DNA of 64,000 nt from Chroococcus sp. FPU101 (GCF_017312365.1 NZ_BLJI01000001.1:248001-312000), one strand, 5' to 3'; shown: positions 1 through 9,625, counted from the stretch's first letter. The notes: a model not told the origin generated them from the letters alone. Program-made: numbers and translations.

Positions 1-234
1 TCCTAAAAATCAAGCATTTTTGAGTGTTCGTGTCTATCGATTTGGATATGTTAAGTACTTAACTTAACAGGCTTATAGTCTGAGAAGAGAATAAATTAAT
101 TTATTTTTAAATTATTAAATAGAGAGTGTTTAACTACACAATATTGTCAATTTCAATACGCAATTAAAGAATTAACCCAAAACCAATATTTTTAAAAATA
201 CTGTTTTTGAGTTAATGAATTTTTAATTATTCTC

Positions 235-720
235 TTATTTTGTGGCTGTTTCACTACCTAAGAATTTTTCGGAGATTTTTTCGGTAATTTCTTCAAGTGT
301 GGGTCTGAATAATTCTTTCTTTTTCTGGAAAAGATGTTTTCTTTGAGCAGGCGTTAAAGTTGCTAGAAATTCTTCTTTGGGCATTGCCTTAATGGTCTGA
401 CTTAATTGCATTTTTTGTTCAGGAGTCAAAGGGACTGTCTTAAAAGCTTTACGAATATTGCCTTTTTCTTCCAATGCTTGTCTAAAGAGCCTGCGTTGTT
501 CGGGGGTAAGAATTTTTTCAACTGCTGGAAAAAAATTGTTTTTTAGTTTTTCATAAAGTGCTTCTTCGTCTTCGGGTGTAATCATATTTTCGCCAATCCC
601 AAAGATAGCGATGATCGGTTGTTTGCTAATTTGAAGGGGCTGTGCTTGAGCAAAACTACTCGGAATTAAACTCCAAAAAAGCGTCAGACAAAGAAAAATA
701 GAGATTAAAAAACGTTTCAT
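235..720 (-). CDS. Small secreted protein with repeated LTPEQ motifs
   Basis: The protein is about 161 residues with an N-terminal signal peptide (MKRF start, hydrophobic core, SFAQAQ cleavage region). The mature part is charged and probably helical. It carries three similar motifs: LTPEQRRLF, LTPEQKMQL and LTPAQRKHL. Such motifs recall the periplasmic Spy/CpxP (LTXXQ) family of metal and envelope-stress chaperones, but the likeness is short and I do not assign the function. The ATG at 720 is preferred over an upstream TTG because GAGG lies nine bases before it. The gene is followed by a DUF1275 gene on the same strand upstream of it, about 100 bases away. Confidence 0.7.
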   Translation of the reverse strand: MKRFLISIFLCLTLFWSLIPSSFAQAQPLQISKQPIIAIFGIGENMITPEDEEALYEKLKNNFFPAVEKILTPEQRRLFRQALEEKGNIRKAFKTVPLTPEQKMQLSQTIKAMPKEEFLATLTPAQRKHLFQKKKELFRPTLEEITEKISEKFLGSETATK

Positions 721-825
721 GATTAATTGCCTCAATACTAGAATGATAAATTATGATTTTTATCGAGCTTCAATAACAATGACTCGGTTCTATATCAATA
801 AAACCGAGCCTTTAACAGTTTAGCT

Positions 826-1623
826 TTAAGCTTTTTCAACTGATGCGGATTTGTGAGCGTAATCTGCATAGGAAGCCAAAGTTAGAATAGCCATTGCGAT
901 GAGGGGAAAAATTAAGCAATTAAATTCCATTGTACCAACTGTATAAGCGGCAGCCCCTGCTCCTAAAAAGAATCCTGCAATAATCGGTGCAACACGACCA
1001 ATACGGGCTAATGCTTCTTGAGTTTCAACACTTGGTATTTTATTAGAAAGGGGCAACACTGGAGCAATGATTAATAGAACTAAATCTAGGGTCAACTGTG
1101 TGGTATTCCCTGTCATGACGGTTGTCGGAAAATAACCTGTAAATGAGGTGATAGCTTCTTTCATCAAAGCATTTTGAATCGCCATTGCTACAACACCTGC
1201 CGCACCAATGGGGAAAATAATGTCTTCTTGAACATCTAACATTAAAGAAGGTGAAAGCGTAGAAGCAACGAACAGAAAAACACCAATTCCAATCGTTTCG
1301 GCAGTTAGAAGGACGGGTAAAACAGGCCAATTTTTATACCGACAAAAGCGGGCAACAACTGAAGTTACCGCTACAGCCACCATAAAAATTGGAATCATCA
1401 TTAAATGAGTTAAAGTATCTTTTTCATCTGAGGCAGCAGAAGCTCCAGCTAAGGCAATGTTTCCAGTAACGTGTGCCGTAAATAGGGCAAATAAGACAAT
1501 AAAAGAAGCAGTATCAACAAATCCTGCAACCCAGCTAAGAATAAAGCGTGCTGGGCCATCGCTCATCAAAAAACCACTGATACTGAATGGCTCTTTTTCG
1601 CTGTTTGGTAGGGTAATGGTCAT
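826..1623 (-). CDS. DUF1275 (YoaK-type) membrane protein
   Basis: This 265-residue protein is an inner-membrane protein of the DUF1275/YoaK family. The family signature is visible near residues 33-57, where AGFVDTASFIVLFALFTAHV runs into TGN, and again around residues 160-175 (TGYFPTTVMTGN, a second TGN motif). About six hydrophobic segments can be drawn. The length matches the family (about 220-270 residues). The biochemical role of the family is not established. The gene is on the minus strand between two secreted-protein genes with no obvious operon link. The start is an ATG. Confidence 0.85.
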   Translation of the reverse strand: MTITLPNSEKEPFSISGFLMSDGPARFILSWVAGFVDTASFIVLFALFTAHVTGNIALAGASAASDEKDTLTHLMMIPIFMVAVAVTSVVARFCRYKNWPVLPVLLTAETIGIGVFLFVASTLSPSLMLDVQEDIIFPIGAAGVVAMAIQNALMKEAITSFTGYFPTTVMTGNTTQLTLDLVLLIIAPVLPLSNKIPSVETQEALARIGRVAPIIAGFFLGAGAAAYTVGTMEFNCLIFPLIAMAILTLASYADYAHKSASVEKA

Positions 1624-1765
1624 TGTTTTTTAAGAATCAAAGATGCAGTAGAGTTAGAAAAAAGGTAACAAATTTTACGGATTGGGTTTGTAGCAAATGT
1701 GACTAGCTTTATGCTTGCTCTGAAGCTTCACTTTAAAAGTCGCAAAGCTATTTTAGCTTGCTGTT

Positions 1766-2602
1766 TCAAAGTTCAGGTGGTGGCGGGGGAATAATTTTTA
1801 AAACTTCGTAAAGATGTTGCTCATTATCGGCGGCGGCGACTAAATCTTGTGGTAGTTCGGCAAAGCTAGGGGGTGTCTCTAATCCATCAAAGTCTGCGCT
1901 ACAACTCCAACTCGCTAGTAAGGCTACTTCTTTATTATCACTACTTTTTAGTAAAATAACGGTACGTGGTGCAGGAACCATATCACTCGCGGTTGGGATG
2001 AGTTTTTCAACAAAATCAAGCACTTCTGATTCTGTCTCATTATCTTTGATGGTATACTGACTCAACTGGACAACTGATTCTTTACGAAGTGCCGCTACGA
2101 GACTATTAGGCTGGGTTTCTTCTAGTTCAAAGATAATAGTTTTTGATGGCTCTATCGGTGCTGCTTCTTTGGATTTTTGAGCGGCATATTTGCTTTTGTA
2201 GTCTTCTGCTGATTCGCTATATTTGCTTTTGTAATCAGCATATTTTGTCTTATAGTCTTCTACAGGCTGTTCGGTATAAGCTTGATAGCTTTTCTTATCT
2301 TTCCACTGGGATAAGACAATGATTTTGTTGCCGTCTTTGCTACCTAAAACCGCAAAACCATCAAAGCCTGGATTTTTTTTGTATAAAGTTTTGCTGGTTT
2401 TGGCTATGCTGGACATCGCCCCTTTTTGAGATTCCGCAGTTGTCTCGTAAATGGTCGCTACGTCAATTTCTGATGGATTGAATAAAATCGGCTGTACTGG
2501 CTTTTTATCGGCCTTTGCTGTACTGGGATAGCTGACTAAAACAGCTAGCATTATTACCCATGAAAGGATTAAAAGGCGATTACGGTTAAAATACTTGACC
2601 AT
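1766..2602 (-). CDS. Secreted or anchored protein with two ABM-like domains
   Basis: The 278-residue product starts with a signal or anchor segment (residues about 8-31, ending in AKADK). Residues about 40-112 look like a dimeric alpha-beta barrel of the antibiotic-biosynthesis-monooxygenase (ABM) type, with the pattern NPGFDGFAVLGSKDGNKIIV followed by LSQWKDKKSYQAY. Residues about 155-270 may be a second, more divergent copy. Between them lies a lysine/tyrosine-rich linker of near-repeats (EDYKTKYADYKSKY, then EDYKSKYAAQKSKE). The C terminus is proline-rich (PPPPPEL). A GGAG ribosome site precedes the ATG. The function is unknown; the export signal is unusual for ABM domains. Confidence 0.6.
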   Translation of the reverse strand: MVKYFNRNRLLILSWVIMLAVLVSYPSTAKADKKPVQPILFNPSEIDVATIYETTAESQKGAMSSIAKTSKTLYKKNPGFDGFAVLGSKDGNKIIVLSQWKDKKSYQAYTEQPVEDYKTKYADYKSKYSESAEDYKSKYAAQKSKEAAPIEPSKTIIFELEETQPNSLVAALRKESVVQLSQYTIKDNETESEVLDFVEKLIPTASDMVPAPRTVILLKSSDNKEVALLASWSCSADFDGLETPPSFAELPQDLVAAADNEQHLYEVLKIIPPPPPEL

Positions 2603-2933
2603 GAATCATTAATCTCCAAGTTTTTGTGAGAATACCGTGACTACATTGTTAATCATCAATAGTTCAAATTGGTTCAATATGTTTTTTCATCTAGTGTTGC
2701 TACTGGTGGCTTAATGGCGATTTGACTAAAGGCTTTCTTACCCCACAATCTTAAGGGTGAAAGCATAACAGCCAATAAAGATGATTTTTTAACATCAATC
2801 TATTTACCACAAAGTATTATCTCAAATCAGTTTTGCTAATGTGCCTTTGTATACAATGTCTTGTATGCAGAAAAGGTATTTATTGAATAATTTCTGAAAT
2901 TATCTTGTTCAGCATCAATGAGGTTTATGTGAC
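2603..2933. other. Divergent intergenic region with a palindrome
   Basis: This 331-base region separates the ABM-like gene (minus) from the nucleobase permease (plus). It holds no convincing ORF. Its clearest feature is the perfect 10-bp palindrome TTGTATACAA at 2847-2856, followed 14 bases later by a related half-site TTGTATGCA. The palindrome lies about 80 bases upstream of the permease ATG, a position suited to an operator. The permease ribosome site GAGG is at 2920-2923. Confidence 0.4.
2847..2856. promoter_or_regulatory. Candidate operator TTGTATACAA
   Basis: A perfect 10-base inverted repeat lies about 80 bases upstream of the purine/uracil permease start, with a second near-copy of the half-site (TTGTATGCA) just downstream at 2861-2869. 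Short palindromes of this kind are typical of GntR-class operators, but no such regulator is encoded in this window, so the assignment rests on symmetry and position only. Confidence 0.3.
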
Positions 2934-4337
2934 ATGGGCCATATTGAATCTACTGCTCCCTCGAAACTGCTATATGGCTTAAATGACAAGCCACCTTTAG
3001 TAGATGGCTTATTCGTAGCCATGCAGCACGTGTGTGCTATTTTCATTCCGATTGTCACACCTGGGTTGCTGATTACCAGTGCTTTAGGATTAGATGTCAA
3101 ACAATCTAGCTACATTCTAGGAATGTCCCTTTTTGTTTCTGGTATTGCCACTTTTATTCAAGCCAGAAGAGTTGGCCCAATTGGTTCAGGCTTACTAAGT
3201 ATTCAGGGAACAAGTTTTGCCTTTGTTGCCCCGATTCTAGCAGTTATTGGAACTTCGCTAGAATCTGGAAAAACGCCAGAACAGACACTAGCCCTAGTTT
3301 TGGGGCTTTGTTTTTTTGGTTCATTTATCCCGATTATTTTGAGTCGTTTTCTGCATTTGACCCAAAAGATTTTTACACCTTTAGTTACTGGAACAGCCGT
3401 TACTTTAATTGGTTTGTGTCTGATTAAAGTCGGTATGTTTTATATGGCGGGTGGTGGTGCGGCTAAAGCCAATGGAACCTTTGGACATCTGGAAAATTGG
3501 GCTTTATCGGGTACAGTATTTGCTATTGTTGCCTTCTGTAGTGCCAGTTCTAACAAGTACCTCAAGATGGGTTCAATCATTATTGGTTTACTGGTTGGTT
3601 TTATGATGTCAATGGTGATGGGAATTATTGATTTTAGTAAGATTGGTAGCCTTCCCTTACTGAATATTCCTCATCCCTTTCGCTTTGGCTTAGATTTTGA
3701 CCTTGGAACCTTCATCCCTTTTGCGATTATTTATATTGCTTTAACCTTAGAAGTTATTGGTGATATCACTGCAACTTCGATGGTGAGTGGTGAACCCATT
3801 GTTGGGACAACATTTTTTAAAAGAATGAAAGGCGGTATCTTAGGCGATGGTTTTAACTCTTTATTGGCTGCGATTTGTGCCACGTTTCCCGTAGTAACCC
3901 TAGCACAAAATAACGGTATTATTCAGCTAACGGGTGTCGGTAGTCGCTATGTTGGTTTCTATGTTGCAGCAATTCTCTCTTTTTTAGGGCTATTTCCCTT
4001 AGTAGGTGGTGTTTTACTCTCGATTCCGACTCCTGTCTTTGGTGGTGCCGTCATGCTGATGTTTGGCACTGTGGCAGTAGCGGGATTTAATATTCTTAAA
4101 ACCGCACCGATGGATAATCGCTCTTTCGTTATTCTGGCAGTTTCTCTATCGGCAGGTTTAGGAGTGACTTTTATTCCCGAAGCTTTAGAAGAATTTCCCA
4201 AGCTGGCTCACAGTATCTTAGAATCTGGGATTGCAACTGGTTCTCTAAGTGCCTTGATGTTAAATCTCATCATGCCGCGAGATCAAAGAATTCCTGTTGA
4301 GGAGTTGGAAGAAATGGCAACAGCAAAAGTTGACTAA
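2934..4337 (+). CDS. NCS2 (NAT) xanthine/uracil-type permease
   Basis: This 467-residue polytopic protein is a nucleobase:cation symporter of the NCS2/NAT family, expected to import a purine base or uracil. Visible hallmarks are the early QH pair (VAMQHVCAIFIP), the GDITATSMVSGEP segment in the central region and the NAT signature QNNGIIQLTGVGSR around residues 324-338. About 12-14 hydrophobic segments fit the family. The GDITATS version is more like the xanthine/urate branch than UraA, but substrate cannot be decided from the sequence. A GAGG site ten bases before the ATG supports the start. A possible operator palindrome lies upstream. Confidence 0.9.
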   Translation: MGHIESTAPSKLLYGLNDKPPLVDGLFVAMQHVCAIFIPIVTPGLLITSALGLDVKQSSYILGMSLFVSGIATFIQARRVGPIGSGLLSIQGTSFAFVAPILAVIGTSLESGKTPEQTLALVLGLCFFGSFIPIILSRFLHLTQKIFTPLVTGTAVTLIGLCLIKVGMFYMAGGGAAKANGTFGHLENWALSGTVFAIVAFCSASSNKYLKMGSIIIGLLVGFMMSMVMGIIDFSKIGSLPLLNIPHPFRFGLDFDLGTFIPFAIIYIALTLEVIGDITATSMVSGEPIVGTTFFKRMKGGILGDGFNSLLAAICATFPVVTLAQNNGIIQLTGVGSRYVGFYVAAILSFLGLFPLVGGVLLSIPTPVFGGAVMLMFGTVAVAGFNILKTAPMDNRSFVILAVSLSAGLGVTFIPEALEEFPKLAHSILESGIATGSLSALMLNLIMPRDQRIPVEELEEMATAKVD

Positions 4338-4445
4338 GCCGTTGCCCAATGTCATATATTTTAAAATAACAATTTAAGGGACGATGCACAAGCTTTAATA
4401 TTTGTCTATCTATCTTAAGTTTGATTTTGTGGTGTAAGGAGTATC

Positions 4446-6197
4446 ATGAGTAAAATTAAATTTTTTCAATCACTACTTTCGGTAGTGGGAGTTTTTGGCG
4501 CGGGTTTTTTGTCCTCAAGTGTTGCAAATGCAGATGAATTAGATACTAAAAATGAGATGTCTAATATAACCTCGGTTTCCCAATTGTTGGGTAAAGAGGC
4601 AATGTCGCAAATTTCGTCGGTTTCTGAACTCAAAGACGTGCAGCCCACGGATTGGGCATTTCAAGCATTACAGTCATTAGTAGAACAGTACGGATGTATT
4701 GTTGGTTATCCCGATCGCACTTATCGCGGAAATCGTGCTATTAGTCGTTGGGAGTTTGCGGCAGGGTTAAATGCTTGTTTAAATACAATTGAACGCCTCA
4801 TCCAAGAAAATGTCGCAGTTCTTAAAGAAGATATCGATAAACTGACTCGACTGGCGAAAGAATTTGAAACTGAATTAGCGGTATTAGGTACCCGCATTGA
4901 GAATTTAGAAAATCGTGTTGCTTTTTTAGAAGATCATCAGTTTTCTACCACAACGAAACTCAGTGGGCAAACCTTCTTTAATTTAACAGGGGCTTATATT
5001 GATAAAGGTTCAGTCAGAGCAGAGCGGGGAGTTGCAGGTAGTCCTTTCGCACCTCCTAGACGAGATCCTGAAACGAATCGACCTTCTATTGTCAGACGCG
5101 ACCAACCTCAAGAAACCTTAAGTTACTATACCATTCTCACTTTTACAACTTCTTTTACTGGTAAAGACGCACTTGTTACTCAATTAAACGCAGGAAATGG
5201 AAATTCACCTGCTAACGAACTGGTTTCGTCAGGATTTTATAACTCTTGGGGTGTACCTTATACAGACCAAACTGGCGCATCAACAGCTAATCAGGTGGTC
5301 ATACGAGATTTATTCTATAGTTTTCGTCCCTTACCTCCGTTACAGGTCGTTATTGGGCCTCGAATTAATATCTATCGCCATTTTGACCAAAACCGCTTTA
5401 CCTTTTATCTAACGGGTGCAGGTAGTTTTAACTCTAGTGGTAGTACTTTATTTAGTCCTATTGACCGAGGTTCTGGTGCTGTTGTTGCTTGGAATATCAC
5501 TAAAAATTTGAAGTGGACTATTGCTTATCTAGCAGAAAGCAATGAATTTTTAAACCCTGCCTTTGGTTTTAATACGGCAAGCAATCCTAAAATAGGTGTC
5601 TTTAATCCCTCTAACATTGCTGCCACTCAGCTTGAATTTTCTCCATTTAATAATTTAAACCTGAAATTAATCTATACCCGAACAAATAACAGAGCCTATA
5701 ACGGTTATGTTGGGGGTGCTGTGGGTGAACCGCTACCCTATGGCTATATTGATGATGGTTTTGGTGGACAAGTCAAAGATGCACCAGGAGATGCTGTTGT
5801 GTTTAACTTTGATTGGCTCATTACTAAGAATTTTGGGATTTTTGGTCGCTATTCCTATGGTGCGACCTATGTTTATCCCGTTGATAGAAGCCGTTCTAGT
5901 GGACAAGTTAATGTTCAGTCATTTCAAGCAGGTGTAGCGTTCCCAGATATGTTTAAAGAAGGGGCATTAGGGGTCATCTCGTTCCTCGTTCCCCATGATT
6001 ATATTTCGGGTCGTCGGTATTTGTTATCAGGTGGTGGCAATGGCGGTACTCAGTATGAGTTAGAAGCTTCCTACTTTTTCCCAATTACCAAAAATATCGC
6101 AGTTGTTCCATCGTTCTATACGATTTTCAACCCGAACAACTTTGATAATAACCCGACAGTTTTTATCGGCAACCTCCGAACTCAGTTTACGTTCTAG
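4446..6197 (+). CDS. SLH-domain OprB-type porin (iron uptake porin family)
   Basis: The 583-residue outer-membrane protein has the standard layout of cyanobacterial SomA/SomB-type porins. It has a signal peptide (residues 1-29, VANADE), a single SLH domain at about 58-115 (VQPTDWAFQALQSLVEQYG, ISRWEFAAGLNACL), a coiled-coil stretch to about 160 and a long C-terminal beta-barrel of the OprB family ending in the aromatic residue F. The SLH domain is thought to bind peptidoglycan-linked polymer and the barrel to let small solutes through. Many cyanobacterial members are labelled iron-uptake porins; the cargo here is not shown by sequence. It converges with ilvB across a hairpin terminator. Confidence 0.92.
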   Translation: MSKIKFFQSLLSVVGVFGAGFLSSSVANADELDTKNEMSNITSVSQLLGKEAMSQISSVSELKDVQPTDWAFQALQSLVEQYGCIVGYPDRTYRGNRAISRWEFAAGLNACLNTIERLIQENVAVLKEDIDKLTRLAKEFETELAVLGTRIENLENRVAFLEDHQFSTTTKLSGQTFFNLTGAYIDKGSVRAERGVAGSPFAPPRRDPETNRPSIVRRDQPQETLSYYTILTFTTSFTGKDALVTQLNAGNGNSPANELVSSGFYNSWGVPYTDQTGASTANQVVIRDLFYSFRPLPPLQVVIGPRINIYRHFDQNRFTFYLTGAGSFNSSGSTLFSPIDRGSGAVVAWNITKNLKWTIAYLAESNEFLNPAFGFNTASNPKIGVFNPSNIAATQLEFSPFNNLNLKLIYTRTNNRAYNGYVGGAVGEPLPYGYIDDGFGGQVKDAPGDAVVFNFDWLITKNFGIFGRYSYGATYVYPVDRSRSSGQVNVQSFQAGVAFPDMFKEGALGVISFLVPHDYISGRRYLLSGGGNGGTQYELEASYFFPITKNIAVVPSFYTIFNPNNFDNNPTVFIGNLRTQFTF

Positions 6198-6202
6198 TTT
6201 GA

Positions 6203-6241
6203 CCTCACCCTAACCCTCTCCTGATAAGAGAGGGCGTGAGG
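6203..6241. terminator. Two-part hairpin between convergent genes
   Basis: CCTCAC at 6203-6208 pairs with GTGAGG at 6236-6241, and inside it CCCTCTC at 6214-6220 pairs with GAGAGGG at 6228-6234. It lies just after the porin stop codon and just before the ilvB stop on the opposite strand, so it can serve both genes. Confidence 0.7.
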
Positions 6242-6249
6242 TTTAATGA

Positions 6250-8118
6250 TTACAACTTTGTACCGCACTCAGTACAGAATTTATGACTCATTAGACTTGT
6301 AGAACCGCAGTTATGACAAGTTACTGTATCAGTTACGTTTTGAGTGGGACTCGGTTTAGGTAAGCCAATCATTTGAGCATTACTCGCACCAGGAGCAACC
6401 ATTGGGTAACAGTTTTCATCTTTGGTGACATGAATATTCAGCAAAACAGGCCCTTCATGCTCTAACATTTGAGCGATCGCATTTTCTAAATCCGCCCGAT
6501 GTTCAATGGTCATCCCTTTAATGCCGTAAGCTTTGGCTAATAGCTCAAAATCTGGCATTCCGATTTCCATGTTTGAGCAGGAATAGCGTTCACCGTAAAA
6601 AGCCTGTTGCCACTGTCTCACCATGCCTTGCCAACCATTATTAACAATTACGGTCTTGACATTAATGCGATATTGTGCTAGTGTCGCAAGCTCTTGTAGA
6701 TTCATCTGAAAACTTGAATCACCACTAATACAAATTACCTGTTCATCGGGGACAGCAACTTTAGCACCCATCGCCGCAGGTAAACCAAAGCCCATTGTTC
6801 CAAGCCCTGCACTAGAAATCCAACGACGTGGCCCATTTTTCAGGAATTGAGCCGCCCACATCTGATGTTGACCGACATCGGTTGTATAGTAGGCGTGAGG
6901 GGCTTGTCGATTTAATTCGGAAATGACTTCTTGGGGAGAAATACTATCAGCGTGTTGGGGAACCACTAACGGGTAATCATTTTTCCAACGTTCGATTCTT
7001 TCTAACCAAGCTTGGGTACGGTGGGCATCAATGGTATAGTCTAATCTGGCTTTAGAAAGCAGTTGTTCAAGAACTTGTCTGACATCTCCAACAATAGGAA
7101 CTTCTGGGGCGCGGTTTTTGCCAACTTCAGCAGGGTCAATATCAATATGAATGACTTTAGCACGAGATGCAAATTCATCGAGTTTGCCAGTTACTCGGTC
7201 ATCAAATCTCGCACCAACGGCAATCAATAAATCACAATCACTAACAGCAAAGTTAGCATAAGCGGTTCCGTGCATTCCCAGCATTCCCACCGATAGGGGA
7301 TGATGTTCATCGAATGAACCAATTCCCATTAGGGTTGTTGTGACTGGAATCTTAAAGCGTTCGGCGAGTTCTTGAACTTGAGCATGGGCATTTGAAGCGA
7401 TCGCACCACCACCAATATATAATAAGGGACGATGAGCATTTTCAATCAAAGTCAATGCAGCGTTAATTTGTCCTGAGTGTCCTTTAACCGTTGGACGATA
7501 ACCAGGTATCTTCACATTCCCAGGCTCTACAGGCACATAATCACATTCTTCTAAACCTACATCTTTCGGGATATCGACTAACACAGGGCCAGGCCGTCCC
7601 GTACTCGCAATATGAAAAGCTTCAGCAATAATTCGAGGGATGTCGCTCGGCTGACGTGCTACATAGGAGTGTTTGACAATGGGTAAGGTAATCCCATAAA
7701 TATCAGTTTCTTGGAAAGCATCACTTCCAATGGCAGGACGGGGAACTTGTCCAGTTATAATCACCATGGGAATCGAATCCATGTGAGCGTTAGCAATTCC
7801 CGTTACTAAGTTAGTTGCGCCGGGGCCAGATGTAGCAAAACAGACCCCCACTTTACCCGTCGCACGAGCATAACCATCGGCCGCATGAGCCGCCGCTTGT
7901 TCATGTCTGACTAGAATATGCTCAATATCGCCTCTTGCCTCAAACCGATAGAGTTCATCATAAATCGGAAGAATGGCTCCGCCAGGGTAGCCGAAAATAT
8001 GCTTAACCCCATGACGTTTTAAACTATCGATGAGGGCATAAGCCCCAGTACAACGCACTTGAGCGTTAGATTGAGATGATGAATTTGTTTTAGGAAGTTG
8101 TGAAACCACGCTGATCAA
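6250..8118 (-). CDS. ilvB: Acetolactate synthase large subunit with C-terminal zinc-ribbon-like tail
   Basis: This 622-residue enzyme joins two pyruvates (or pyruvate and 2-oxobutyrate) in valine, leucine and isoleucine synthesis, using thiamine diphosphate. The catalytic glutamate lies in [19 protein letters not shown], the substrate loop in [13 protein letters not shown], and the cofactor/Mg motif begins GDSSFQMN and ends at IVNN. The C terminus carries an extra segment with two CxxC knuckles (CHNC then CTEC ten residues later), a zinc-ribbon pattern not needed for the known reaction. The longest frame begins with TTG at 8118; a GTG at 8109 preceded by GGAC is equally likely. No small subunit (ilvN) is next to it. 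Confidence 0.93.
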   Translation of the reverse strand: MISVVSQLPKTNSSSQSNAQVRCTGAYALIDSLKRHGVKHIFGYPGGAILPIYDELYRFEARGDIEHILVRHEQAAAHAADGYARATGKVGVCFATSGPGATNLVTGIANAHMDSIPMVIITGQVPRPAIGSDAFQETDIYGITLPIVKHSYVARQPSDIPRIIAEAFHIASTGRPGPVLVDIPKDVGLEECDYVPVEPGNVKIPGYRPTVKGHSGQINAALTLIENAHRPLLYIGGGAIASNAHAQVQELAERFKIPVTTTLMGIGSFDEHHPLSVGMLGMHGTAYANFAVSDCDLLIAVGARFDDRVTGKLDEFASRAKVIHIDIDPAEVGKNRAPEVPIVGDVRQVLEQLLSKARLDYTIDAHRTQAWLERIERWKNDYPLVVPQHADSISPQEVISELNRQAPHAYYTTDVGQHQMWAAQFLKNGPRRWISSAGLGTMGFGLPAAMGAKVAVPDEQVICISGDSSFQMNLQELATLAQYRINVKTVIVNNGWQGMVRQWQQAFYGERYSCSNMEIGMPDFELLAKAYGIKGMTIEHRADLENAIAQMLEHEGPVLLNIHVTKDENCYPMVAPGASNAQMIGLPKPSPTQNVTDTVTCHNCGSTSLMSHKFCTECGTKL

Positions 8119-8212
8119 CCGTCCAATAGACTTAATATTTATTCTAGAGTTTGTGGCCTACGATGCAATTTGGCCGATAAAATAACTGCTATCTTTTGAT
8201 ATTTAGTGTATT

Positions 8213-8245
8213 CTATCTAACCCCATAAGTGACAGGGGTTGATAG
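8213..8245. promoter_or_regulatory. Strong hairpin in the ilvB leader
   Basis: CTATCTAACCCC (8213-8224) pairs with GGGGTTGATAG (8235-8245), leaving one bulged base and a ten-base loop. It lies about 100 bases upstream of ilvB and downstream of the VOC-like gene, both on the minus strand. No U-run follows it on the minus strand, so it is not a classic terminator. It could be a leader structure of ilvB; this is inference from position. Confidence 0.35.
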
Positions 8246-8387
8246 TTCGATTTTAGTTAGACTAAGCTGTCTATATGCCTATCTTTACCTGAGCAATCAA
8301 TACTTACCGAACCAAATCTAGGTATTCTATATTCTTATGACTTCCTGACACAAGTGATACATTTGTTACAAAACTTTACAATTTTTC

Positions 8388-8867
8388 TCAAGCTGCAGCT
8401 AGTTCAAGGGTACCAGTAAACTGCTTTAAAACTTCGGGCTGCATGAAGGACAGATATCGAGCGGTGAATTCAGGGGGTAATAACTCGATGAGCAATTGAT
8501 TTTCGATCCAAAACTCAATAACTTCAAAATAGCCACCGCGATCGCATCGTACCACACGCCAGCCCTCACGTTCACCAATTTCCTTAATTTTTGCTTCACT
8601 GGTCGGAACAGAAATCGCCGCATGAGTCGCCGTATAATGAGATGCTGTAGGGTTTAACATAAATTGAATTTCCTCATCACCCTGACCTGGAATTAGTTCA
8701 GTTCCATGAGGACAGACTTCAATCATTGTGCCATAAACATCGAAAGGTATAACCATATAACTATCTTCATGTACAGGAAAGGGCATCATTTGGCCTTGCC
8801 AGACTTCTGCTAAAACAAGAGCGACGTGTTTCGGGTTATTGGCAGCGACAGAAATATGATGAATCAT
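8388..8867 (-). CDS. VOC (glyoxalase-fold) superfamily-like protein
   Basis: This 159-residue soluble protein begins MIHHISVAANNP, the usual opening beta-strand with a metal-ligand histidine of the vicinal-oxygen-chelate fold. Further strands with possible ligands follow: MIEVCPHG around residues 49-56, a second module starting near THAAISVPTS and EFWIENQLLIELLPPE near the end. The length suits a single VOC unit of two beta-alpha-beta modules. The substrate is unknown. The ATG has a GAGG site ten bases upstream. The gene lies divergent from the DedA gene. Confidence 0.6.
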   Translation of the reverse strand: MIHHISVAANNPKHVALVLAEVWQGQMMPFPVHEDSYMVIPFDVYGTMIEVCPHGTELIPGQGDEEIQFMLNPTASHYTATHAAISVPTSEAKIKEIGEREGWRVVRCDRGGYFEVIEFWIENQLLIELLPPEFTARYLSFMQPEVLKQFTGTLELAAA

Positions 8868-9028
8868 GGGTTTATTACCTCAAAGTTGTTTGATATTTTT
8901 AAGGTAAAAAACAATCGAGAAGAACTAGAGAAGATTATATTTTTGGGTCTAACAATTTTTTATTGACGGTGATGGATAAAAAAAGTAAAGTGTCAGAAAT
9001 CGATTGAACATTTGGACATTTCAACTTT

Positions 9029-9625
9029 ATGCACCTTGATTTACCAGAACTGATTAAATCCATTGGTTATTTTGGCGTTTGGGCGATTATTTTTGCCGAA
9101 TCTGGATTATTAATCGGTTTTTTTCTGCCAGGTGATAGCTTGCTATTTACGGCGGGTTTTCTCGCTTCACAAGGGTATCTCAATATTGGGCTGTTAATTG
9201 TGGGGTCTTTTATTTGTGCTGTTGCGGGTGATAATGTGGGTTATGCAACGGGAGCGCGTTTTGGTCGTCGCTTGTTTAGTAAAGAGGATTCTTGGTTATT
9301 TCATAAAAAACATATTGTCAAAACCGAGAAATTTTATCAAAAGTATGGCAAAAAAACGATTGTTCTAGCGCGATTTTTACCCATTGTCAGAACTTTTGCC
9401 CCAATTGTCGCAGGAATTGGACGGATGCACTATCGAACTTTTATGACTTATAACTTAACTGGTGGATTGATTTGGACAGTTGGTGTAACCTCCCTAGGAT
9501 ATTTCTTAGGACAAATGATCCCCGATGTGGATAAATATTTATTACCGATTATTGTCGTGATTATTGTCATTTCGATCGTTCCTTCTATTGTCCACCTGAT
9601 TCAAGAAAATCGCTCACAAGATTGA
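9029..9625 (+). CDS. DedA family membrane protein
   Basis: The 198-residue inner-membrane protein has the DedA/SNARE-associated (VTT) domain. Characteristic stretches are the ESGLLIGFFLPGDSLLFTAG segment near residues 24-43, the GDNVGYATGARFGRR segment near residues 70-84 and the FLPIVRTFAPIVAGIGRM segment near residues 117-134, which holds the conserved arginine. DedA proteins are linked to lipid-carrier (undecaprenyl phosphate) or phospholipid flipping and to proton-motive-force balance. Four to five hydrophobic segments are present. No clear ribosome site precedes the ATG. An AmpG-like transporter gene follows 65 bases downstream in the same direction. Confidence 0.9.
   Translation: MHLDLPELIKSIGYFGVWAIIFAESGLLIGFFLPGDSLLFTAGFLASQGYLNIGLLIVGSFICAVAGDNVGYATGARFGRRLFSKEDSWLFHKKHIVKTEKFYQKYGKKTIVLARFLPIVRTFAPIVAGIGRMHYRTFMTYNLTGGLIWTVGVTSLGYFLGQMIPDVDKYLLPIIVVIIVISIVPSIVHLIQENRSQD

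Noticed and set aside
1-234. AT-rich start of the window with TTAAGTACTTAA
   Set aside because: The short palindrome is AT-rich and could arise by chance; no gene or clear signal could be supported.
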